A stretch of DNA of 41,683 nucleotides, taken from positions 1-41,683 of the forward strand of contig JABDAN010000020.1 in NCBI GenBank assembly GCA_013289175.1, read 5' to 3'. The notes below the pieces were generated by a model, which was given only the letters and a program-made list of their open reading frames with translations, searched no databases and was not told where the DNA came from. The stretch is from Bacteroidota bacterium. GTDB taxonomy: Bacteria > Bacteroidota > Bacteroidia > Chitinophagales > Chitinophagaceae. Shown in pieces: positions 1 to 8,372 of the stretch. Position numbers and translations under genes: made by a program. Position 1 is the first letter of the stretch; every line of letters starts with the position of its first letter.

Positions 1-524
1 AATCTTGAATTCAAGGCGAAATTGTGAATCTTAAATTTAAATGTTGTTGCGGAGATGGCTTTTATTTCGGCTTCTGTGATTGCTGAAGTTTCATTAAAAA
101 AAACAGAATTATCGCAATTTTTTATTAGTAGTGAATGCAATTCTGATTTGTTGTCATGGATAAATAGCATGTTTTTAATATCTCCCTCGTCTGGGATTAC
201 TTCTATTTGAACGAGAGAATCCTGGGCTTGACTTAGCTTATTCTTAGAAATTGTATTTTGAATCTGAGTAGATCGATCGTTATTTACTCTTATTGGTTTG
301 GCGGTTGTATCATGAATGGCAGCGTCGTGAATGGAATAGTATTCAAAAAAATGAACTTGTAATAGTTTAAAAATTATTTCAAGCATATTTGATTTGCCAG
401 ATCCATTGGCACCAATCAAAATATTCAAGTCTTTTCTAAATTCTATCGTATTTTCTGTTTGTTCAAAGTGTTCTAGAAACGGAAAGCTGAGAGCGTTTGA
501 GATCTTTAAACTTATTATTTTCAT
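1..524 (-). CDS. AAA/SMC-type ATPase, N-terminal part (runs off left edge)
   Basis: Reading the minus strand from the ATG at 524-522 gives an open frame to the window edge, about 174 residues. It starts MKIISLKISNALSF, and about 37 residues in has a Walker A motif, LIGANGSGKSN, followed by a helix rich in Leu/Phe. This is the usual N-terminus of RecF/SMC-like or OLD-like AAA ATPases (PF13304/PF13175 type). The Walker B motif and any nuclease domain lie outside the window. It faces the same way as the tra operon, with a 270-base gap, so it is probably a separate unit. Such ATPases are common in defence islands and mobile elements, but the partial sequence does not say which system this is. Confidence 0.8.
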   Translation of the reverse strand, partial: MKIISLKISNALSFPFLEHFEQTENTIEFRKDLNILIGANGSGKSNMLEIIFKLLQVHFFEYYSIHDAAIHDTTAKPIRVNNDRSTQIQNTISKNKLSQAQDSLVQIEVIPDEGDIKNMLFIHDNKSELHSLLIKNCDNSVFFNETSAITEAEIKAISATTFKFKIHNFALNSR

Positions 525-794
525 ATTTAGATGGTTAATAGGAAATAGAGGTATAGTAAGGTTGATTTTGAATTGCTTGTAAACACAGTTTATGAAACTT
601 GAAGTATCGTCCAGCAATAGCAAAATCATATGCGAAAAGTAGCAACCATTCCGTTCACCATTGATTGACATTTGCAGCCACCTTCATTCAACTACCGTTC
701 ACTTGTTTCCTCGCAACCATTAAGCCTTTGACTTCTTGCCGTAATTCGTGTTGACTCAAAATATGCAACATTTAAGTAATTCAATAATAAATTT
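525..794. other. intergenic gap, no gene seen
   Basis: No convincing reading frame on either strand. Two short direct repeats carrying CCGTTCAC occur at about 651 and 694. This gap separates the ATPase from the 3' end of the tra operon and could hold an element boundary, but no att-like sequence is evident. Confidence 0.4.
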
Positions 795-1142
795 TTATCG
801 GATAGCTTCGAAGCCCCCCTTGCCCAAAGCGTTTGCAAATTCTCTAAACTCTTTTGAGAATTTTTCCATACTGATCAGACTTCCACGGGAGTGATTACAA
901 GAAGGGTTATAACCAATATAACCGTATCGGGATAAATCCTGAATGTATTTCTGATAAGTACTTCGGCCGTTGATTTTTCCCCAAGCCATCACCTGGATCC
1001 GGTCAACGGGAAAAGGATCTTCAAAATCCTTTTCCGCCCAGTATTTTACTAGCGCGAGATAAAGACTAATGTGGCCAGGACCAATCTGGCCATTTTCCGC
1101 AGATGCGTCAAGAAAATGAAACAGGATTAATTCTGCCTTCAC
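795..1142 (-). CDS. winged-helix-like conjugative-element protein
   Basis: 115 residues. The pattern 'SLYLALVKYWAEKDFEDPFPVDR' then 'AWGKINGRSTYQKYIQDLSRYGYIGY' resembles small DnaD/replication-initiator-like winged-helix proteins that sit at the ends of Bacteroidetes conjugative transposon operons. The middle would be the recognition helix, and the GYIGYNPS stretch the wing. It starts 4 bases after the upstream gene stops, so it is the last gene of the tra operon. A DNA-binding role is inferred from this resemblance; no exact function is known. Confidence 0.55.
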   Translation of the reverse strand: MKAELILFHFLDASAENGQIGPGHISLYLALVKYWAEKDFEDPFPVDRIQVMAWGKINGRSTYQKYIQDLSRYGYIGYNPSCNHSRGSLISMEKFSKEFREFANALGKGGFEAIR

Positions 1143-1146
1143 CTTA

Positions 1147-1980
1147 TTAAGATTTCTGGGAATGTTTTATCCGTTTGGCTTTTTTCTCAATGGGAGGTTC
1201 TACAATTTCTGTTTTAATCCCCGGCTGACTTTCCGAAAAAGCCTGGCCTTGTTTATGTTCTTTGGCTTCAGCTTGCTGGGCGGTCTCTTGGGGAATTTCC
1301 CCCTGACCATATTTTTCTAACACGAGTTGATTGTAGATTTTCCGGTTTTGTTCGTCCAGGATATTTAAGGACTTAAATTGTGGATTGGCTTCAATCCACA
1401 GTCGCTCAGAAACACCGCTTTTTTCAAAAGTTACTTGCTGGGTGTTTCCTCTTTTAAGAGACTGTAACAGCCGTTCTTTTTGCTCTACATCCAAAAGCTC
1501 CCGGATATGGTATTTATGGAGCGTTTCAACCAGGTCATATTTATACCCTTCGTGGAATTGTTTCATTTTATAGTTCCCGCTGGCTTCTTTTTCCAGAAAA
1601 TCCAGCTTGACCCAGGCATTATATTTTTCTCCCTCCTTATTTTTAAGATCAGTGTAGACAGATCTTCCACTCAAGAGGTTGTAGGTCTCTTTTTGGGTAA
1701 GTCCGTTTCCTTTATCCAAATAGATCATTTGTGAAACCCGTTCCTGGTTGGGTTTTACGAGGGTCGCCAGGTACCGGTTTACAAAATACATATCGCCGAT
1801 TTGCGATTTACTGAAATAGAGTTTCGCCTCCAGCTTTTCCTTTCCGTACTCCCTTTCGTGGGTTAAGACAAAATCCGTAAACCGGTTCTCCATGTTTTTC
1901 ATCAGTTCGGGGAACAGGCTGTCGCTGAATCCCAGAAATTTGATGTTGTTCTTTATGTAGGCTTCATTTTTTTCATTCAT
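1147..1980 (-). CDS. DUF3945-like conjugative transposon protein
   Basis: 277 residues, soluble, with no signal peptide. Residues about 88-205 carry the pattern I associate with DUF3945/DUF4099 proteins of Bacteroidetes mobile elements: LTQKETYNLLSGRSVY, then NKEGEKYNAWVKLDF, an HKYHIREL segment and QVTFEKSGV...LWIEANPQFKSLNI. The last 50 residues are a charged, Gln/Glu/Lys-rich tail of low complexity. It lies 37 bases downstream of traN and 4 bases upstream of the last operon gene. The biochemical role is unknown; its recurrence in conjugative elements suggests a part in transfer or element maintenance. Confidence 0.7.
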   Translation of the reverse strand: MNEKNEAYIKNNIKFLGFSDSLFPELMKNMENRFTDFVLTHEREYGKEKLEAKLYFSKSQIGDMYFVNRYLATLVKPNQERVSQMIYLDKGNGLTQKETYNLLSGRSVYTDLKNKEGEKYNAWVKLDFLEKEASGNYKMKQFHEGYKYDLVETLHKYHIRELLDVEQKERLLQSLKRGNTQQVTFEKSGVSERLWIEANPQFKSLNILDEQNRKIYNQLVLEKYGQGEIPQETAQQAEAKEHKQGQAFSESQPGIKTEIVEPPIEKKAKRIKHSQKS

Positions 1981-2017
1981 GACTTTAATTTTTTGATGGT
2001 TATGAAATGTTCAACTT

Positions 2018-2812
2018 CTAGGGAAGGGGTTTGGTATTTAAAAGGTATTTGGAGGGGATGCTGAGCGTGATCGCCCGCTCTCCATTTTTTTCTTCCATTT
2101 GAAGGATGAGGATCTTTTCCGGCGAAAGAGTGAAAGAAGGAAATGCAAATAGCAATGTTGATTTACCGTGGCCGGGAATGGGCGCCTGTGGACACTTCCA
2201 ACAGAACTCTATCGGGGACTCCTGAATGGCTGTTCTTTTGGCTAGTTTTTTATCCCGGATGAAAAATCGGGTTGTCCGGGGACTATATACCAGCTCCGCA
2301 TGATTTTTTATCAGTACCCTGATCCAGATCAGGTTGTCCATGAGGAAAATCCCGTTGAGCACTGCCTTCATCTCTTCAGATTTGGATTTATGGTGCATAA
2401 ACGAAGACTGACTGAGAATTTCCGCCGCATCACTGTCGAGTTGGGCATCCATAAAGGAGTCAACAACGGGACTGGCCGTTTTCTGATCGGGCATGAAAGA
2501 CAGGTTCAGCGTATCAGGTTCTTCCTCGTAGCGTACGATAAAGGAATAGAACTTGCCATCCGTGGTATAAACACTCAGGTTGGTAGGCGCAAATCCTTTT
2601 TTAGCGGCTTTAAGGAATAGCACATTTTCCAGTTGTGGGTCTTTGTGTCCGATTACATCCGCCGATCCGATATCCGCTTTTTGGATCCGGTAGGGAAATA
2701 GGATATTGGTCGTTTTTTTACAGGTGACAGCGACCGTATAGGAAGGAATCGAAACCTGAGCAGAGCCGAAGAGGGAAAAAAATAACATAGCCAGGGCAAA
2801 TAGTCTTTTCAT
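2018..2812 (-). CDS. traN: conjugative transposon protein TraN
   Basis: 264 residues with a signal peptide ending at about residue 18 (LFGSAQ), so it is exported. The segments TVAVTCKKTTNILFPYRIQKADIGSADV and VLFLKAAKKGFAPTNLSVYTTDGKFYSFIVRY are the N-terminal TraN (DUF4138) pattern. That pattern resembles VirB9 in giving beta-strands that pair with the VirB10-like TraM in the periplasm and outer membrane. It lies 25 bases downstream of traM, the usual order. Length is somewhat below the roughly 300 residues usual for the family. Confidence 0.88.
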   Translation of the reverse strand: MKRLFALAMLFFSLFGSAQVSIPSYTVAVTCKKTTNILFPYRIQKADIGSADVIGHKDPQLENVLFLKAAKKGFAPTNLSVYTTDGKFYSFIVRYEEEPDTLNLSFMPDQKTASPVVDSFMDAQLDSDAAEILSQSSFMHHKSKSEEMKAVLNGIFLMDNLIWIRVLIKNHAELVYSPRTTRFFIRDKKLAKRTAIQESPIEFCWKCPQAPIPGHGKSTLLFAFPSFTLSPEKILILQMEEKNGERAITLSIPSKYLLNTKPLP

Positions 2813-2837
2813 AATGATTTTTTTGATGGTGCTTGAA

Positions 2838-4052
2838 TTAGGATTTGGTGTCTTTTAATAAAACCTTGTAGCCTGCTTTTATGGTCACCTTTACCAACTT
2901 GATCTTTTTGCTGAGAAGTGTTTTTGCTGCCTGTATGCCGGCTCCGGCGGCCTGCGCGCCGATAGAAGGATCCAGCGAAGTCAGGGTCATCGCGCTGAGC
3001 GCCTGATCGGAAGATTGTTTGGCTATATCGCGGTCAAGGCTGCCGGGAATATAAATACCCGCCAAACCGTCCAGGTCATAGGCTTCCAGGGAGACGGGGA
3101 GAATATCGTTTCCTGCGCGAACGGAACTGAACTGAATTTTAAGTCTTTCGCCATTGAGGGTAGCAATCCCGTATATAAACTGATCCTTAGAAATTAAGTG
3201 ACCGGCAATCCGGATATCGTCCAGCAGTCTGAGTTTGACGGTAGATCCGGAGATGAGTACCTGCGTTTCAGGAAAGACGGCTTCAAGGCTGGTGTGAGAA
3301 AGATCCACTATGGACGCGTCCTTTGCCAGGTCGAAGAAAGGATTGGGTTCCTGGAATCCTTCATTTTTAGTTTCCACACCCGTTCCAAAAGTTTCAATAT
3401 CTCTGGGTATTGGATTGAGCACTACATGAAAGGCTGCCAACTTTCTGGATTTGTCTAGTTCCGTGAGGCTGTCCCGGACTATTTCCGGATGCTGGATCAC
3501 CATGACTTTATCGAGTAAAGTATTTAGCTGATCGATATCCGGGTTGTGCGTTTTCAAGTTGCCCGCTTTGGACGGATCGTTTGGAGCCGGTGGGGACTGG
3601 GAAGATCTGGAACCGGCATGGGAAGGCGGGACATCCGCAGGCGTCGGCTCCTTTTGATGTTGCAGTACGGACTTGAGTACCGCTAACTGGCTCACGATCC
3701 GGGAGGCATGCTGGTCGACTGCTTCAGAACTGGATGAGTTGACACTGGATGAATCGTGCGGCTCCAAACTATAGTAAGGATCGTTTTTTATTTTTTCTCT
3801 GAGGACGGCTGAATCCTTACTGGCTTCTTCATAGAGCGACAACTTTGATTTATCGTTCCCCTTTTTGATGTGAGCATCTGGAAGTTTTGTGTTAAGGCCC
3901 GTCGAAGGGTGCGTCGCAAGGCTTTCGGAACTTGCTTTCCCACCACCCAGGATGACAAACAGCCCGATGAGAAAGGGGAGGATAAGGACGGGCAACATCA
4001 GCAGAAATTTGCGGTGCTTTAAGAACCTGGGTGAATACTGAATGGAGGACAT
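2838..4052 (-). CDS. traM: conjugative transposon protein TraM (VirB10-like)
   Basis: 404 residues. One N-terminal membrane helix (about residues 16-36, LLMLPVLILPFLIGLFVI) is followed by a long disordered Ser/Pro/Asp-rich periplasmic spacer (about 40-175). A C-terminal beta-domain follows from about residue 255, containing KLRLLDDIRI, FIYGIATLNGERLKI and ILPVSLEAYDLDGLAGIYIPG. The layout matches TraM of Bacteroidetes conjugative transposons, the VirB10-type core that bridges inner and outer membranes. It starts 2 bases after traL stops and precedes traN. Confidence 0.92.
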   Translation of the reverse strand: MSSIQYSPRFLKHRKFLLMLPVLILPFLIGLFVILGGGKASSESLATHPSTGLNTKLPDAHIKKGNDKSKLSLYEEASKDSAVLREKIKNDPYYSLEPHDSSSVNSSSSEAVDQHASRIVSQLAVLKSVLQHQKEPTPADVPPSHAGSRSSQSPPAPNDPSKAGNLKTHNPDIDQLNTLLDKVMVIQHPEIVRDSLTELDKSRKLAAFHVVLNPIPRDIETFGTGVETKNEGFQEPNPFFDLAKDASIVDLSHTSLEAVFPETQVLISGSTVKLRLLDDIRIAGHLISKDQFIYGIATLNGERLKIQFSSVRAGNDILPVSLEAYDLDGLAGIYIPGSLDRDIAKQSSDQALSAMTLTSLDPSIGAQAAGAGIQAAKTLLSKKIKLVKVTIKAGYKVLLKDTKS

Positions 4053-4054
4053 AA

Positions 4055-4507
4055 CTATTTTATTTGAAATGGATAAAAATCTTCGAGTGTCTTTTCAGGC
4101 AGGACCGGTTTTGTCAGGAAAATGGCTTTGATCGATGGGCTATCGGGGACTTTCAGGCTGTCAAGCCAATGGGCGGCGTTTTTGGCCCTTCGGATGAGTG
4201 AATCCGAAAAAGATAGTTCCGAAGGATCAGGAGATCTGAGATGGGTTATGAAAAGAAAATGGCTGGGGAAAGGATGGGGATAGAACAGGGGGACCAGTTG
4301 CATGATACTCCAGGAACCGAACAGGAGACAAAACAAAATCAGGCCCGCTTTTTTTTGGCTGACCGAACAGGCATTGATTTTTTGGCCCAACCAGACAGCA
4401 AGCGCTGCCTTTTTCTTTTCAAGGATTCTGTTCCAGCCAATGCTTTTTTTTGCTGCAAAGCCGCGCGGGACGGGATCGCTTTTTTTCCTTTTTCTAAAAA
4501 TGTACAT
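4055..4507 (-). CDS. traL: TraL-like small membrane protein
   Basis: 150 residues: a basic cytoplasmic N-terminus rich in Lys/Arg, one membrane helix at about 53-73 (KKAGLILFCLLFGSWSIMQL), then a periplasmic tail ending LPEKTLEDFYPFQIK. The call rests mainly on position, since TraL lies between TraK and TraM in the CTnDOT-type order, and on the single-helix topology. Sequence resemblance to TraL is weak to my eye. It sits 24 bases after traK and 2 bases before traM. Confidence 0.65.
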   Translation of the reverse strand: MYIFRKRKKSDPVPRGFAAKKSIGWNRILEKKKAALAVWLGQKINACSVSQKKAGLILFCLLFGSWSIMQLVPLFYPHPFPSHFLFITHLRSPDPSELSFSDSLIRRAKNAAHWLDSLKVPDSPSIKAIFLTKPVLPEKTLEDFYPFQIK

Positions 4508-4531
4508 GATCTTATTATTTAATCAGTCTTA

Positions 4532-5149
4532 CTAGCGGAATTCTGTTTTTATGTCTTTATTTTCCAAAATGGCCCATCTTTCTATCAGGAAACCATGGGA
4601 GTTGTTGTCTGATCGGGCAACGTTGCGCAGGTATCCTTCGGTAACCAGGGTCCTGGTAACGATGGTCGTCAGACGGATCAATTTCTCCTTAGCCGAATAA
4701 TGAAAAAAGTAGGGATAGTCGGTCATGTTCAGCGAGATCGAATCGGTCTCCAGCTGTTGGCTGATATTCCCGGAAATGATGTTTCGGTAGTAGCCGTTCT
4801 CCCTTAAGTTGTCGTACTGTTTTTTAGCAGAACCGTCTGCGAGGTAAAGGGATTTGGTCAGGTTGCTGGTGATGACCTTTTCATCCGGGTCCAGGGTAAA
4901 AAAGTAATGATGAAACATGGTGATGTGGTCACGGGCTTCTACCGGCAGGTTGTCTTTTCTATCCCCCGAAAAAGCTTCCAGGATTTTTCCATTCGCCAGA
5001 ATATAAATACGCGCTTCTGACTGCCGGACCAGTTTCAGGGCGTTCAGATTTACCAGACAAGTAATAACGGCACAGCTGCCCAGAAAAAAGAGGCTGAAAA
5101 GCCTTATGTGCTGAAAGGCAGTATCGATATTTTTCGCTTTGGTAAACAT
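4532..5149 (-). CDS. traK: conjugative transposon protein TraK (VirB8-like)
   Basis: 205 residues. MFTKAKNIDTAFQHIRLFSLFFLGSCAVITCL gives a short cytoplasmic N-terminus and one membrane helix (about 17-37), then a periplasmic domain of about 160 residues with the family's RDHITMFHHYFFTLDPDEK and NLTKSLYLADGSAKKQYDNLRENGYYRNIISGN segments. This is typical TraK, the VirB8-type nucleating component of the inner-membrane complex. It lies between traJ (53 bases upstream) and traL. Confidence 0.92.
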   Translation of the reverse strand: MFTKAKNIDTAFQHIRLFSLFFLGSCAVITCLVNLNALKLVRQSEARIYILANGKILEAFSGDRKDNLPVEARDHITMFHHYFFTLDPDEKVITSNLTKSLYLADGSAKKQYDNLRENGYYRNIISGNISQQLETDSISLNMTDYPYFFHYSAKEKLIRLTTIVTRTLVTEGYLRNVARSDNNSHGFLIERWAILENKDIKTEFR

Positions 5150-5202
5150 GAATGGGTGTTAAATAATTCCAGAATATTTTTTGAATAAAAGCAACAGGGT
5201 TT

Positions 5203-6363
5203 TCAGGTTTCACCCGTTATCTTTTTTGTCTTGTAGTCTGAAACGACCGAACCTTTGGGCGATCCGCCTGCTGAATAAGTTTTTTCGCCGCGGGCAGGGT
5301 TTTCAAAAGAGGCAGATGTATAATTGCTGCCCCGTAAAATCATTCCGGTATAAGTGGAAACGGCGGTCGTGGCCAGGGCAGAGGTCCGGTTAAACAAAGC
5401 GTGATGGCCGGCATGGACAATATATCCCGCAATGGAAGGCACCGTGAAATATCCGATGATGGCAATCAGCAGAAATATCAGATAAGCCGTATTCGTATCG
5501 CCGAAGAAAGGATCGGTACTACCACCAGATGCCTCCAGCACCATCATATTCAACTGGATCTTGGCCGTGATCGCTCCGAAAATATTGGCCACCGGAAGCC
5601 AGAGAAAAACATTGATGTAGCGGGCAATCCACTGGCGGAGCGTATCCTGAAAACCATCAAAGACGCTGAGTCCAAAGACAAAAGGACCCAGAATGGCGAG
5701 CACGACCAGTTTGAAAGTCCGGATCGTATCGATACAAAGCGCGGCCCCCTGATAGAATAATTCCAGGATCTCCGCAATCCAGGTCTTGATGAGGTTCTTA
5801 ATGCTGAATGCAGAAAGGGCACTAGAGATCGGATTACCCGAATCCGGCGTAGGGCTGGCCGGCACATCCGGATGGGCGTACTGGTACCAGTGACTCGGAT
5901 CATCGTCCGGACTCAGCGCCGGATTTTGTGGTTGCGAAATCGCTTGTGTTTTTCCATCCAACATGTCCTGCAGTGCCTGATTGGTATTCATCACCATGGC
6001 GTCTGTTGCTGCGACGGTCGGCTGCAAAATTCCATTGATGAGGTTCAGCACCATCGGGAAAAGTCCGATGCAAAGTCCGATTGCAAAGGGGCGCAGGAGC
6101 GGATAAAAATCGATCGGTTCAGCCCGGGAGAGGTGCCTCCAGACCCGGGAGGCGATATACCACAAAGCCGCAAAACCAGCCAGTGCCCTGCCAACACCAA
6201 TCAGCTGGCTCGAGAGGGGAATCATTTGATCGTAGAGATTTTCCAGGACTTGTTGCAGCCCGTGAAATCCTTCGTAGCGGTCCTGCGCCTCAGAAATTAC
6301 CGGGAGCAGGAAAAACAAAAAGCCCAATCCCGCTCTGCCACTTATTTTTTTCATACACCTCAT
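5203..6363 (-). CDS. traJ: conjugative transposon protein TraJ (VirB6-like)
   Basis: 386 residues with an N-terminal signal-like segment ending at about residue 26 (VISEAQD) and several membrane helices. These include GVGRALAGFAALWYIASR, PFAIGLCIGLFPMVLNLINGI, FKLVVLAILGPFVFGLSVF and a C-terminal AYLIFLLIAIIGYFTVPSIA. VFDGFQDTLRQWIARYINVFLWLPVANI is the conserved TraJ core. TraJ is the polytopic VirB6-like pore protein of the inner membrane. The first Met at 6363 is used here; an internal Met at residue 4 is equally possible. Confidence 0.92.
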   Translation of the reverse strand: MRCMKKISGRAGLGFLFFLLPVISEAQDRYEGFHGLQQVLENLYDQMIPLSSQLIGVGRALAGFAALWYIASRVWRHLSRAEPIDFYPLLRPFAIGLCIGLFPMVLNLINGILQPTVAATDAMVMNTNQALQDMLDGKTQAISQPQNPALSPDDDPSHWYQYAHPDVPASPTPDSGNPISSALSAFSIKNLIKTWIAEILELFYQGAALCIDTIRTFKLVVLAILGPFVFGLSVFDGFQDTLRQWIARYINVFLWLPVANIFGAITAKIQLNMMVLEASGGSTDPFFGDTNTAYLIFLLIAIIGYFTVPSIAGYIVHAGHHALFNRTSALATTAVSTYTGMILRGSNYTSASFENPARGEKTYSAGGSPKGSVVSDYKTKKITGET

Positions 6364-6386
6364 ATTTCAATCTTCACTTTAATCCT

Positions 6387-7025
6387 CTAGGGAAGGTCAT
6401 ATAGACCTTTGACCGTACCGATACCCTCTTCCTGTTTTGCCCGCTGCGTCGCCAGCACCGCCGTCCTGTTATCAAACTGCCTTAGAAATATTAGTTCGTC
6501 ATGGGTATCGCGGTAGATGGCATCAATCGCCTCCAGTCTTTCCGCATCATTCATCCGGAGTTTACTGGCCGTGATGACGTCGAAAAGATTTTCCAGGTTC
6601 TTTTCACTTTTTGTAACCAGGTTGTTATAAACCGTCGAGAGGTAGACCAGGTCATCCGGCGTAAAATGTTTGTCCTGTTTGAATATGGAATAGGCCGATT
6701 TGTATTCTGACAGGATTTTCTCCTGGTCACTGATGATATCCACAATGCGCTCATATTTTTGAACTGCCGGGCTGACTGCCAGCAGGCCGTCCAGAAACAG
6801 TTTGTGCAGGTTAAAATTTCCTTCCGCAATATTGCGGATAGCGGTATAGCCATTTTCCAACACTTCGTAATCCTTATATAGATTGGTCAGTACGGCTTTA
6901 AGCTGGGCCAGCTTTTCAATATCCAAGACCAGTCTTTCCAGCTCATAGGCCTGTGCCTTTCCCCTAATGGGCAGGAAAGCAACCAACGTGGCTAAAAAAT
7001 GTGAGAGGATTATTTTCTTCTTCAT
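6387..7025 (-). CDS. TraI/'TerB'-like secreted conjugation protein, copy A
   Basis: 212 residues with a signal peptide (MKKKIILSHFLATLVAFLPIRGKAQ). The rest is mostly helical: KLAQLKAVLTNLYKDYEVLENGYTAIRNIAEGNFNLHKLFLDGLLAVSPAVQKYERI, then an LRMNDAERLEAIDAIY segment and a conserved end, VKGLYDLP. Homologues in this operon position are usually labelled 'TerB family tellurite resistance', which I think misleads; the setting points to a periplasmic VirB5-like pilus or adhesin role. It is clearly paralogous to the next upstream gene (shared YDIKNGEFNLHSLF / RNIAEGNFNLHKLF and DDERITRIDGMYRD / DAERLEAIDAIYRD). Confidence 0.8.
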   Translation of the reverse strand: MKKKIILSHFLATLVAFLPIRGKAQAYELERLVLDIEKLAQLKAVLTNLYKDYEVLENGYTAIRNIAEGNFNLHKLFLDGLLAVSPAVQKYERIVDIISDQEKILSEYKSAYSIFKQDKHFTPDDLVYLSTVYNNLVTKSEKNLENLFDVITASKLRMNDAERLEAIDAIYRDTHDELIFLRQFDNRTAVLATQRAKQEEGIGTVKGLYDLP

Positions 7026-7034
7026 ATAAAAATG

Positions 7035-7637
7035 CTATTCCAGGATTTTGAGTGCTTTTATTTCTGACGATTCCTTTTCACTTTCTCGGACGAGGTTTGT
7101 GGCTGCCGACGAGAACTGTACCGTGAACGCGGACCGGTCTTGCATATCCCGGTACATTCCATCTATCCGCGTGATCCGCTCATCATCCGTCATTTCCAGT
7201 GCATCACCGGTCGTTACCACCATCAGGTCATTCAGGGTTTTGGAACATTCATCCGTCATATGGGTATAGACCGTATTGACATAGGATAAGGTGGCTGAGG
7301 AGATCGTTTTGGAGGAAGCCAGTCTATGGATGAGCTGCTGGAATTCAGAAAGGATCAATCCCTGGTCCTGGATAATCTCCCCAATTTTTGTATACTTCGC
7401 GACCGCCGGATTTACGGACTTTAAAGAACTGAAGAAAAGACTGTGCAAATTGAACTCGCCATTTTTTATATCGTAAATGGTCGCAAGACCCGACCGGGCA
7501 ATTTCAATGGCCTTTTCCAGTTCCTGCACATGCACAGCAATGAGAGCAATCTGCTTTAACATGGCCTGGATATCTGCTTGTGCAGACACCGATCCGCCCA
7601 GACTCAAGAAAAAAAATATCAACCGGATGCGCTTCAT
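7035..7637 (-). CDS. TraI/'TerB'-like secreted conjugation protein, copy B
   Basis: 200 residues with a signal peptide (MKRIRLIFFFLSLGGSVSAQ). The body is helical with the same motif order as copy A: an N-terminal heptad-like helix, GEFNLHSLFFSSLKSVNPAVAKYTKIGEII, and LEMTDDERITRIDGMYRDMQDR. It lacks the C-terminal LYDLP-type ending of copy A and ends EIKALKILE. It is 9 bases upstream of copy A. It may be a tandem duplicate that has diverged, with both copies serving as VirB5-like surface or periplasmic components. Confidence 0.75.
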   Translation of the reverse strand: MKRIRLIFFFLSLGGSVSAQADIQAMLKQIALIAVHVQELEKAIEIARSGLATIYDIKNGEFNLHSLFFSSLKSVNPAVAKYTKIGEIIQDQGLILSEFQQLIHRLASSKTISSATLSYVNTVYTHMTDECSKTLNDLMVVTTGDALEMTDDERITRIDGMYRDMQDRSAFTVQFSSAATNLVRESEKESSEIKALKILE

Positions 7638-7718
7638 AGATTCTAGAGATAAGGCGTAAACATTTGTTTATTTTTTTCAGAGGGCAGGTTTAGCCGAAGC
7701 TGCCCCGACAGAACCCTT

Positions 7719-8372
7719 TCATTCCAATCCGTATAGGTCTTTGACAGCCAGGATGTCCTCCTCGGACTTACTTCTACCCAGGCTGAGGGAGACATTTTGG
7801 CTATTAAAGCGTCTTAAGTCATCCCAGTTTTTCTGCATTCCCTTGGAGGCATCTTCGATCAGACGGATCCGCTGGGCATCCGTCATGGAGGTGACCAGGG
7901 AACTAACCGCGAGCATGGCCTGGTCCAGGTTTTTCAGGCTTTGATCCAGGATACCGGAATAAATACCCGTCATATAGTTGAGTTCAGTTGCCGAAAAATG
8001 TTTATCCTGCTTAAATAAGCCAGCCGACCGCTGATATTCAGAAACGATGTTGGATTGCATTTGAACCAGGGCCTTTAATTTGTCATAACCTGAAATCAGG
8101 TCCTTTACCATCGCCAGTTCCTGGTAATATTCCTGATAGAGGTCCTTTTGTTTTTGCACCCAACTGGTGATATCATCCAGCTGAAGTTTGGACATGACGT
8201 TGGTAATCTCTTTTTCTGCATTTTGGAGTACGATCGTTTCATTCTGAACCTGCTGAACGACCAGGTCGGCTGCGTTGATTACAGCTTTTAGAATTTCCGT
8301 GATGATGATCTGGGAGCGGGCAGCCTCGAGGCTTCCGAAGAGGAAGAAACCCATCCAGATAAACCGCTTCAT
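7719..8372 (-). CDS. traI: conjugative transfer protein TraI (Bacteroidetes type)
   Basis: 217 residues from the ATG at 8372. That start is preferred over an in-frame Met 63 bases upstream because it gives a proper signal peptide (MKRFIWMGFFLFGSLEAARSQ) and overlaps the traG stop as an ATGA. The segment IITEILKAVINAADLVVQQVQNETIVLQNAEKEI, then the WVQKQKDLYQEYYQELAMVKDLISGYDKL helix and the ending VKDLYGLE match the TraI protein that follows TraG in Sphingobacteriia and Chitinophagia tra operons. It is not the relaxase called TraI in F-like plasmids. It is a distant paralogue of the next two genes. Confidence 0.85.
   Translation of the reverse strand: MKRFIWMGFFLFGSLEAARSQIIITEILKAVINAADLVVQQVQNETIVLQNAEKEITNVMSKLQLDDITSWVQKQKDLYQEYYQELAMVKDLISGYDKLKALVQMQSNIVSEYQRSAGLFKQDKHFSATELNYMTGIYSGILDQSLKNLDQAMLAVSSLVTSMTDAQRIRLIEDASKGMQKNWDDLRRFNSQNVSLSLGRSKSEEDILAVKDLYGLE

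Noticed and set aside
6387..7637. Tellurite resistance (TerB) function
   Set aside because: The usual database label for these homologues; the signal peptides and place within a tra operon argue for a conjugation role instead.
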